Source: Diplonema papillatum (taxonomy: Eukaryota; Euglenozoa; Diplonemea; Diplonemida; Diplonemidae). Taken from it: a stretch of 64,000 nt of DNA. This document shows positions 56,101 through 64,000 of this stretch, one piece after another. Where the stretch lies: the NCBI GenBank assembly GCA_030068145.1, contig JAPJBO010000097.1, forward strand, positions 186,001 to 250,000, given 5' to 3'. Below the pieces are notes generated by a model. It saw only the letters and a list, made by a program, of their open reading frames with translations. It had not been told where the DNA came from and made no database searches. A program made the translations under genes and the position numbers. Position 1 is the first letter of the stretch. The number at the start of each line of letters is the position of its first letter.

Positions 56101-57276
56101 CATGGCGGAAGAGCGCCCGCACTGTGGGGGCTCGTTCGACCCGAAAGGGTTGGCCACCCACAAGAAGGCCTGTGGGCAGAGGGCGCTGGCGGCGCTACAA
56201 GCGACGGCCTCGGCGAGCAGCTCGAGGGCGGGCACCCCGGCGCAGTCTGCCGGGCAGTGTGCAAGGGAAGAGAAGAAGGGCAGACGGGGAGGAAGCCGAG
56301 CCGCAGGAGGCGGTAAGGGATCCGGAGGAGAAGACGGCCCGGCAAGCGTCGCAGAAGGTCGCGGAGCATGATGTGCGGCTGCATATGATGGAGGCGGGGA
56401 ACGCGGAGACGAGGCAGATGCTCAGCAGTTTGATGGGCATGGTGACGGGGCTGTCGGCAGGCGGGATGCCGCAGAGGAGTCGCGCGTTGGGGTTCGCGGA
56501 CCTCGGGGAGATTGCAAGAACGTGCTTGGAATGGGTATGTGCTCAACACCGCACTGGTCCCGTCGGCGCCGTGTTTCGGTCCTTTAAGCCACGAACACAT
56601 AAGGCGGACCATCATCAGCGCGGAACCTGAGTGTCTGCAGACAGAACCTCGGGAGGCGGGCGAGAGGGACGGGGATTTTTCCAGGACCAACGCGCATGGA
56701 AGAGCTAAACGGTTTTTGAAACCCGTTTCGAGCGAGTGCTCTGCACGGGGGCGAGACCAGGGGCCCGGGAGCAGGCGCAAGGGCAGCTGGCGAACCTCGA
56801 GGCGGGGTTCGATTATTTTTCGGACCCGGAGAGGCCAGTGGGGGGTCCTTTGGGGATGTGAACATGGTCGCAGTGGTGGACAGGGCGATTGCGCGGTTGG
56901 TGGCGCTCCAGTTCGGGGAGGAGACGGGGGTAAAAGGAGGGCATGCGGGCATGTTCGAGAAGGCATTGGAAGAACAGGACCTGCCCGGGCCGCTGGCGGA
57001 GGCGTGGAGCGGCTGGAAGATCTGAAGGTCGTGCAAAGAGAAGCAGACGTGCTAAAGCTGACCTTGGTGCAGAGGGAGTCGGAGACAATGAACCGGCCCA
57101 CGCGACGAAACGTGTGCTTGAGGCTCGTGTTTCGCCAGGACCGGGAAAGGTTTGTCGCCGGAAGGTCTAGCATCGACGGGCCGGTGTTCAACGTCGCCTA
57201 CAAGCCTCTGCTCGCGCGGCTGAAGCAAGTGGGTGAGACAACCCACGCGTTCATGCGGGAGGATTTCCACGACTGA
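56101..57276 (+). pseudogene. Decayed zinc-finger/coiled-coil ORF, transposon ORF1-like
   Basis: It starts ATG GCG GAA at 56101 with HCGGSFDPKGLATHKKAC, a C2HC-type finger whose first Cys seems lost. A frame change near 56255 leads into a Glu/Lys/Ala-rich helical stretch (EAVRDPEEKTARQ). Element E then interrupts it (56512-56645). The frame resumes with a segment including EAGFDYFSDPERP and, at about 56860-57023, DRAIARLVALQFGEE. A last shift at about 57020 leads to a tail ending FMREDFHD and a stop at about 57276. Such finger plus coil proteins occur as ORF1 of LINE-type elements, but a host gene is possible. Multiple shifts plus the insertion make it a pseudogene. Confidence 0.55.
56512..56645 (+). 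repeat. Element E, 3'-truncated copy
   Basis: From GCAAGAACGTGCTTGGAATG to GAGTGTCTGCAGACAGAACC; breaks the pseudogene ORF. Confidence 0.85.
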
Positions 57277-57336
57277 TGACGCACGCCACGATTCAAAACG
57301 AACGAGTGAAGCTGCTCTGCCTGGGCATGGGCATAC

Positions 57337-57784
57337 CCGGACACGTGGTGCCGACGGAAAGGCTTCCGGCCTTCGTCTTTCTTACAATCGCTGGTGCATG
57401 CACCCCACGCCTGCAGAGGGTACACACTACGCCGTGCCAAAACATGTCGACGCAACGAGAAAAGCGAGAAGGAGCGAAAAGAAACTGCATTTCACTTTCT
57501 CGGAAACACACCGTCCGGCACTTGAGGTTCTGGCAATACCCGAGGCAATCCGCGTCCGATCCGCAGATTGCACCGGCTGGCTTGCCGGCTCGACACTTTG
57601 CGAACGGCCGAACTCCATAACACGTAAGTCCAGACGTGCAGTCAGAATTAACACCGCATGGGTCACCAGCAGTCCCGTCGTAGCACCGTAGCTGATGACA
57701 GTAGCGATCGCAGTCCGAGTCGGATGCACAGGCGTCCGTACCGAGGAGCCACGTGGCCAACAAGCAGAATGCCAGGCGAGGCAT
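57337..57784 (-). CDS. Secreted Cys-rich protein, first two exons
   Basis: ATG at 57784 begins a good signal peptide (MPRLAFCLLATWLLG) ending near DACA. The mature part has two or three repeats of the form C-x4-DC-x2-YC-x3-LxC and PCGVNSDC/ICGSDADC, reminiscent of Dickkopf-type or other small disulfide-rich domains. Exon 1 is 57784-57512 (91 codons) with a GTGTGT donor after KCRT. A fitting exon 2 is 57410-57337: TGCAG acceptor, AWGACTSDCKKDEGRKPF..., GTATGC donor. The downstream exon is not found. Exon 2's end approaches the plus-strand pseudogene tail. Exported or surface role is inference; no enzyme motif is visible. Confidence 0.55.
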
Positions 57785-58375
57785 ATCGAGCGCAAAACTA
57801 TTTCAATTTCCGAGGTAGAATGCCCTACGATGAGTGACGAACTAAATGCGTGCCGCGTTGCTAGGGTGATTTCTGAGGTTGAAGGGCTGGTATCGTTTGT
57901 CCTGGTTCCCGGTTTCCCGCAGCATCTAAGCGAAGTGTATGAGACGCTTTCGTGACACTTGCTCCTGCAACCCAAGGAGCTGAGAAGGTCACCCGCGGAA
58001 TCGTCATCGAAGGGTAAGTGTCGGAGTCTTCGGAGAACGTCCTTGCTCCCGCTGGCCTGACGTGGTTTAAAGCTCGCAGGCTCATGTCAAACACAGCGAT
58101 ATTCTACGACCCGTCTTGAAACACGGACCAAGGAGTCTAGCGCGTGTGCGAGGATTTGAGTGTCAAACGTCGTCTTGCTTGAAGCCGCTGATGCATACAC
58201 CCCATGTCTGGGGGACACAGCGCAGTGCACCGGTAGGCGTCAGCAATGACGACGCTCTTTCGGCAGCCAAAGTACGTGGAAAAGGGAGAAGCGAAAGAAT
58301 CGGTAGCAACAACAGGTACGAAGGCCGGGGGAGGACAAGCTGATTCGGCTTCCGCGTTATAGGGGGAGGGGAGGT

Positions 58376-58585
58376 TGCAAGAACGTGCATGCTTGGAATG
58401 GATATATGATCAACACCGCATCGATCCTGTCTGCGTCGTGTTTCGGTCCTCCGAGGACCACGGACACATCAGGCGCAGGCGGACGATAACCAGCGCGGGA
58501 ACCTGAGTGTCTGCAGACAGGATAGCAGTGCGAGTCGGTTTATTAGGCTGCTGTTCGTAGCTCGTCGCAGCCAGGACCACCCGCA
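58376..58585 (+). repeat. Element E copy
   Basis: Full length, from TTGCAAGAACGTGC to AGCCAGGACCACCCGC, with small indels (an extra CATG near the start). Confidence 0.85.
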
Positions 58586-59106
58586 ATATTGCAGTACCCC
58601 ACTGAGGGGATTTGTGTACAGAGGTGCGGAAGTGCACGTACGAGCAAGGTTGTTTCGTCCAAGCTAACCGGTGGACCATTGCCCGTCCCTTCCCCCCAAA
58701 GTGACTTCAACGGGTTTTTTCTGCAACCTTGGCAGACCTTTTCTTCTATCTCGCAGGTCACCACGTATTCGGTTGATTTATGAATGACTATTGAGTCTTT
58801 CATACATTTCCTTCCTTTTATGCGTGCCGCTCCGTGAGCAACGATCCCGCAGCAAATTCCTAGAGCACAGGCGAATCCGTCGAGTGGCCGGGAGGGAGGA
58901 GGGGAAGGCCGCAGGCTAGGAACATAGAGCTCATGGCGGCTAGCCATATTGCCTCGAGACATCAGCGGGTGTGCTGGGGTACTTGACCAGTTTGACGGAT
59001 GAGAACGAGAACGGCTGCCGAACTGGACGACCTCGGGATAGTTCTTAGGTACTAAGTCCGTGTCGAGGCTATTTCTCTTTGCTGTCTCAGCAGTGTTGCT
59101 ATTGGG
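58586..59106 (-). CDS. Unidentified open frame with Cys pairs
   Basis: The minus strand is open for about 170 codons with no ATG at its beginning (first internal Met in PLMSRGNM). It includes RKCMKDSIVIH and CEIEEKVCQGC, a spacing that could bind zinc. Just upstream on the coding strand is a GTATGC that looks like a donor, which would put the frame in an intron instead. No family recognised. Confidence 0.2.
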
Positions 59107-60120
59107 CAATTTGCATACCTGCTGCCATCCTTAGATGTGGTAGCCGTTTCCCTGATTCTCCGTTACCCGTTCCAGCCACGGTAGTCCACTACACTCCCGT
59201 CAAAAGCTGATAGGGCGTCCTGTAGCAGGATGGTAGTACAACCACCGGACATCCATACATACACCTACGTACCACCACGATGGGGCAGCAGGACACCTTG
59301 CCCAGGGGTAGCGTATGCGAGCTGATTGCCGGATGGATGCGGGCAACTGCACCTTTGTACCGCCGACGCCCTCTGGGTGCTTCCAGGCGGTGTTGACTGT
59401 GGCTGGTCTTTGTAAGGGCTGTCTTGATGTTACTTTGATTAAACTCACACTAAGCTGAAACTACCACTACACAGGCTATGGAGGGTATATAGGTGGTATG
59501 TATCACCTCGTGGTGCATGTAGATACATACCGCCAGCCGTCAAAAAATCCACATCTTCCTAGCAGTCACCTGCGCCGAGAATACACCTCCTCGGGACCTA
59601 GAAAGAAAGTCTCTAAAAAATGTACAAAATGAGTAGGATATTGGAAAGAGAGGGGGGAGGAGGGGTGTTAGGATGAAAACGGGTCAGGGGGGGACGCGGA
59701 AGGGATGTGAAGCTCTAGTTACAAAGAGGCGTACAAACTGGTTTCATCTAGATTGTTTCTCGGGGGTGAAAATCTTAGTTTCGTGTTCAGGGGGTGGGGG
59801 GAAGGGAAGAAATCGTTCGATTGCATGAAGTGGGCCAGTCGAGTCGAAGGAGCAGCTGGATGATGGGCACTCGTAGTAGTAGTTGGACCAGATATGCAGT
59901 ACAATCTGTGACGATAGTCTGCGCAGTGGTAGGAAATGTCAAACCACGGGCCGCAGGGGCAGTCAGTTCTGCCTTTTAATTTTACCCTCACGTACGCACG
60001 CACGTAGGTACCAGGGAAAGCCTGATACACGGGAGCCAAGCTTCACATGTTCGGCGGTACTGCAGAGCCACGGGCCTACGGGTAAAGTGGTGGCTGCGGT
60101 GGTTTAGTTTTGGTCACGGA
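59107..60120. other. Spacer without recognisable gene
   Basis: Contains AAAATCTTAGTTTCGTGTTC at 59768, shared with 23.9 kb. No other signal. Confidence 0.5.
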
Positions 60121-60125
60121 ACAAG

Positions 60126-60152
60126 AATCACCAGCGCGTCGCGCTGGTGATG
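60126..60152. repeat. Perfect 10-bp hairpin
   Basis: ATCACCAGCG, loop CGTCG, CGCTGGTGAT. Confidence 0.85.
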
Positions 60153-60155
60153 ATT

Positions 60156-60485
60156 GTGGAAGCGAGCTCCAAGCTCTCGTTCTGCAACGACTTCGTCTGC
60201 GTGCCCCTCCTTCAAATTTCATTCAGAATAGCGGGACACGTTGATGGAACGTCTCCGAGGGCGTCAGATCCCAGGCACACCGGCTGCGACTCTAACAAAG
60301 CTGCGAGTGGCTGGGTTGGCTAGTGGCTCGGGGTTTGGCCACGTTTGGACAGCGCCGGTCTCAGATGAGGGGAAGGTGATGAGGGGAAGCGAACTCAGAG
60401 GGAGCGCCCGACGGGATGATGCCGCGCGGCGACCGCCCCGTGTTGCAATGGAAGGTCTGGTGTTTGGTGCGCGAGAGCGCCGAAA
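60156..60485 (-). pseudogene. Fragments of the 63-kb coiled-coil gene
   Basis: 60156-60200 matches coding DNA at about 63217-63272 (GCGAGCTCCAAGCTCTCGT). 60205-60485 matches the 3'UTR and last 40 codons (62840-63125), with GGGATGATGCCGCGCGGCGA and a shifted, altered C-terminus. The coding piece lies on the wrong side of the 3' piece, as expected from a tandem duplication broken by deletion. Confidence 0.75.
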
Positions 60486-60665
60486 AACCGTACACCGCGA
60501 GAGTAGGAGAAAGTAGAAAGGGAAACCAGAGTTTTCGTTGACCGCACTACCCTGAGCCCAAATCCTGGACGTGGTTTCAGGTGGAAAATTTGGCAAATGA
60601 TCATGATCAGAAGGTCCTACTTGGGCGGTTCAGTTTCCTCACACATTGCATGTGGCAAAAAAAAA
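60486..60665 (+). repeat. Element G copy
   Basis: Matches 49866-50050; joined directly to the gene fragment at its left, so it shares a boundary with a duplication breakpoint. Confidence 0.85.
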
Positions 60666-60880
60666 ACGCGGCGACAGTACTGCGTTTCAGATGTTGAGAA
60701 CTTCGTTTCTGCCCGGTTCTGCTTCCACTGCGGCTGGAAACCATGGCAAAACGTGTTTACGAGTGTTTTTGGCGGGAAAATGGGCATCTTTGGCAGGTGT
60801 TTAGCGGGCCAATTCGGTTTCAGAATGCTCATAGTTTTGCATCGTGAAAATTGACCCCCGCGGACACCCATTTGACCCCC

Positions 60881-61639
60881 CCTGGGCATAGGTGGCGGGC
60901 GAGTCTTTTGACTCGCCCACTCGCCCCAGACTTCGCCCTCCGACTCGCCCAACTCGCCCTCCGTGGACCATGGTGACACACGTCGAAGAGCGCACTCCGC
61001 CTCGATTCCGACCTGTTTTGCCGCTGCCACCGTGCTCATGAGCCCGAGGGGCTGCCGATCCTGTTACGGCGCATGAACACACGTGCAGGAGAAGGGGTAG
61101 GGGTGAGAACATCTTGATGGTTTGGCAGGATACTGCCTAGTGTACTGAAGGTCTGCCCTCAAACAATGCACATGTCGGGATCTTCCAGGTCGTCACGTCG
61201 GCATCGTTGTCGTCGCCATCAGCGACAAATGCGTCATCACCATGCATCCGCAGAAACAGTCGGTTGACGAATGTCTGCGGATCTATGGTGGCAGCATATC
61301 TTCTCCATGGCGTTCGTCACCGAGAAGACGCTGTCGACCCCGTCACGCTTAGCTGTGCGGCCAGCACCGCCGTGATGTGGGTCGACAGCGCAGGAAACTT
61401 CTCTGCTGCCGTTCCCCCCCAACACGTGTTTCTCCACCATTGTGAGTTTTTTTTTTTTTTGGCGGAGTATTTGCCGAGATTTTTGTGGTTAAATCCCGCA
61501 CCTGAGCGGGTCGGAGAAGGCACAAAAAATTGACCCTGTATGGTACTGCGGGCGAGTGAAGGGCGAGTGAGGGCGAGTGACAGGGCGAGTGAAGACGAGT
61601 CTGGGGCGAGTAGTGACTCGCCCGCCACCTATGCCTAGG
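60881..61639. mobile_element. Non-autonomous DNA-transposon-like element, about 759 bp
   Basis: Ends are inverted: CCTGGGCATAGGTGGCGGGC at the left; the right end, read inward on the minus strand, is CCTAGGCATAGGTGGCGGGC. Both ends then carry clusters of ACTCGCCC (minus-strand GGGCGAGT), about five on each side within 90 bp. No transposase ORF lies between. Clustered subterminal motifs are typical of transposase-binding sites in hAT- and CACTA-like elements; the superfamily is not certain. Confidence 0.7.
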
Positions 61640-62995
61640 CATACTGTGCATACGAGTCGTATTCTCGTCTAAACTCGTATTTCGGTTTTCGGAGCAAATT
61701 CTCGCCCAATGACTCGTATTCTCGTGCCAAACTCGTATTGACGAGTTTAGACGAGTATAGGCTATTTTCACTGTGGAACACGGTGTGTGGTCTTCTGTAC
61801 TACTTTCCTTCACCACAAGACCGGGTTCAACATTGCCCCGGCATACGTGTGCCCTTCTCACCTCCTGGTGCTGATTGCACTCCCTCTTTGTGCGAATCTT
61901 CTTGGTCTTCTTCGTGCGGCTGGTCATCCTTCAATTTATCCAACCGTAGCCCTGAAAACCGTAGGCTGAAAAGCGACAGTTCGGGAGCAGGAATTCTTGG
62001 AATAGAAAGGCGATGGCCACGCAGTAAGGTGTGCGTTAAACATCGCTTGCCAAAGTGCACCTTGTATACGACGACGGAGGCAACCGTCACCGGAAGGGGT
62101 ACCATCGGGCGGTGTTGTCGGAGCATAGACAGCGACGTCAGGAAGAACCCCACCGACAATGCAGAAGAGGACAACAGATTCAAAAACCCCCACTCGGCAC
62201 GGCAGCCGATACAAGTGAACATAAGAACGTAGGTTGGAAGCAGCAGAAGACGAAGTGGTAGGCGGAATCTGGTATCAGAAAACCTCAGCATCCACATCAT
62301 CATTAGCTTGTGGTTACCTATTTACTCGTGTCAGATCGCCGACGAAAGAAAGCGGTGAGCTTCAGCGACTGACGACACACAAGAAGGCCGAGCCAAGCCG
62401 AAGAACAGCCCAGGAGGGGCCCTGAAGAGTCAAAGAGCCACTTGCAGTTTTTTTATCTGGCACGAGCAGTTTGTTAGAGTCGCAGCGATGTGTCTGGGAT
62501 CCGACCCTGCGCAGCACGCCCCCCCCCCCCCCCCCCCCCCCTGGAAACGGAAGCACATACCCATTCCAAGCACGTTCTTGCAATCCCCCTGGAAACGGAA
62601 ACGTTTACGTTTCTTTTAAAAGAAACGCCGGAAGACTCCTCATGCTGAGGGGTCCTATAGGATACCACTTCGCGGGTCCTTCTGTGTGTCCGTCCGGTGT
62701 CCGTTGGCGGGATCACCTTCTTCTTTTGATCTGCCAGCGGGCACTTTCTCTTCCTCCGTCTTCTAGCGGGCTTGGAATGGATGCCGCGGGTCTCAGATGA
62801 GGGGAAGGCGATGGGTAGGTTTAGTGCCGCTCTCTTCAAACTCAATTCAGACAAGCGGGACACGTGATGGAGCCCTTCAGGGGGCGCAGGCAGGCACACG
62901 CTGCGACTCTAACAAAACTGCTCGCGTCAGATAACAAAACTGCAAGTGGCTGGGGGTTTGGCCACGGAACTAATGACTAATGGATAGTGCGGGTC
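61640..62995. other. Spacer with short repeats
   Basis: 61645-61760 holds repeated ACTCGTATTCTCGT / AAACTCGTATT motifs. A C-run is at 62519-62542. An inverted element E end lies at 62547-62590 (CATACCCATTCCAAGCACGT). At about 62786-62870 the string GGGTCTCAGATGAGGGGAAG duplicates the stop-codon region of the coiled-coil gene. Confidence 0.6.
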
Positions 62996-64000
62996 TCAGA
63001 TGAGGGGAAGGCGATGCGGGGAAGCGAATTCGGAGGGAGTGCCCGACGGGATGATGCCGCGCGGCGACGGGAGGTTGGCCCGCCCCGTGTTGTGGTGGAA
63101 GGTCTGGTGGTTGGTGCGGAGGAGCGCCTCCTCCGCCTCGAGAGCATCGCGCTGATGGCGCAGGCGCACCTCGGACGCGATGAGCGGGCCCTCGTCTTGC
63201 CGCGTCGCCGCGATTTTGGAGGCGAGCTCCAAGCTCTCGTCCTGCAGCGCCTTGGTCGCCTTCGTCTGCACGTCGACGCTCCGCGCAGCCGCCTCCTCCG
63301 CCGCCTGCCTCCGCGCGACCGTTTCCTTCGCAACCAGCAGCTCGTGCTCAATCGCCTCCTTCCGCACCAGCTGCTTCGCGGCGTCGTCGCGAGCCTGCAG
63401 GTGGACCATTCCACACTCCCTCTCCCGCTCTTGGGCGCGCATGAGCTCCTGCTCCGAGATCTGCAAGCGGTCCGCCTGCATCTTCGTCTCCGCCGCCGCG
63501 TCTTCGAGCGCCGAAGCCGCGTGGTACGTCCGGTTTTCGGCCGCCAGCACGTCGGCTTGCAGCTGCGTCTCGGCCTCCTTCCGCTTTGCCACCTCCGCCT
63601 GCTGCTCCTCGAGCAGCCGCTGGATGTCTTGCAGCCGCTGCAGGGCCCGGGCGGTCTCGTCGGCGGCGAGCTGCGCGCGCACGTGCGCGGTTTCGTGCTC
63701 GCGCTTCGCCTCGTTTTCGAGGACGTGGAGCTTCGCTTGCTTCTCCCTGCAGACTTGCAGGTCGTGCGCGTGCTGCGCGACGGCCGCCCGGCACCGCTCG
63801 GTCTCCTGGGCCGCCGCCTCGAGCACGGCGAGGGCGTCCCTCTCCCTCGACTGCGCCGCGGCAACCTCCGCGGCCTGCTGTCTTACCCTGTCCTCTTGCT
63901 CCTTGACCTCAACCATGGCGTGCGCGACCATGTTCCTCGCCTCGGCTTCCTTCTCGCGCAGCATCGCCAGCGTCCGCTGGCTCGCCTCTATGCTGTCGTC
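62996..64000 (-). CDS. Coiled-coil protein, C-terminal part
   Basis: The frame is open to the window edge; the 334 residues seen are the C-terminus. Nearly the whole stretch is heptad-patterned, Glu/Ala/Arg/Gln-rich coiled coil (for example LEEQQAEVAKRKEAETQLQA), ending in a short Pro/Ser tail (SPRGIIPSGTPSEF) and TGA at 62996. No catalytic motif is seen. Such proteins in flagellates are often cytoskeletal or flagellar, but that is only inference. The 3' end is duplicated at 60.2-60.5 kb and 62.8 kb. Confidence 0.8.
   Translation of the reverse strand, partial: DDSIEASQRTLAMLREKEAEARNMVAHAMVEVKEQEDRVRQQAAEVAAAQSRERDALAVLEAAAQETERCRAAVAQHAHDLQVCREKQAKLHVLENEAKREHETAHVRAQLAADETARALQRLQDIQRLLEEQQAEVAKRKEAETQLQADVLAAENRTYHAASALEDAAAETKMQADRLQISEQELMRAQERERECGMVHLQARDDAAKQLVRKEAIEHELLVAKETVARRQAAEEAAARSVDVQTKATKALQDESLELASKIAATRQDEGPLIASEVRLRHQRDALEAEEALLRTNHQTFHHNTGRANLPSPRGIIPSGTPSEFASPHRLPLI

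Overview
The window is nuclear DNA from a unicellular eukaryote with a repeat-rich genome. The real genes have GT-AG spliceosomal introns. Coding exons are GC-rich and the spacer is lower in GC and full of short repeats. Every gene I can support with confidence lies on the minus strand (about 15-64 kb). Donors are mostly GTATGC or GTATGT and every acceptor I could place ends in CAG. Strand-uniform genes, cis introns, heavy repeats and a kinase joined to a degenerate cyclase domain together suggest a euglenozoan, most likely a diplonemid. That placement is inference, because no rRNA or spliced-leader gene is present; a dinoflagellate or haptophyte remains possible.

Layout. 1-15 kb: satellites, microsatellites, palindromes and short element copies, with only doubtful coding fragments. 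15.2-18.5 kb: a 5'-truncated non-LTR retrotransposon ORF with an unusual C-terminal Cys/His triplet. 19.1-19.5 kb: a probable first exon. 20-24 kb: tandem arrays and nested elements. 24.5-26.2 kb: an EF-hand LPCAT-like acyltransferase in one exon. 28.2-32.9 kb: UTP17/WDR75, three exons, with introns packed with repeats. 34.3-35.4 kb: a zinc alcohol dehydrogenase whose 5' end has been tandemly copied upstream. 36-39 kb: further repeats. 39.7-46.1 kb: a TBC1D15-like Rab GAP; its third intron holds a 14-copy tandem array and its 5' end is copied several times in both orientations up to 48.2 kb. 49.5-54.7 kb: a three-exon protein with a degenerate PP2C domain, about six membrane segments, a degenerate nucleotidyl cyclase domain and an intact protein kinase. 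55.9-57.3 kb: a decayed plus-strand zinc-finger/coiled-coil ORF split by a repeat. 57.3-57.8 kb: a secreted Cys-rich protein. 60-61.6 kb: gene fragments and a DNA-transposon-like element with ACTCGCCC-rich ends. 63.0-64.0 kb: the C-terminus of a coiled-coil protein running off the window.

The cellular genes have unrelated roles (lipid acylation, ribosome assembly, redox, membrane traffic, signalling), so I infer no operon-like function. The most notable theme is the repeat load. Several distinct short elements, two of them built from serial perfect hairpins, sit close to splice donors, and gene 5' ends have been locally amplified.
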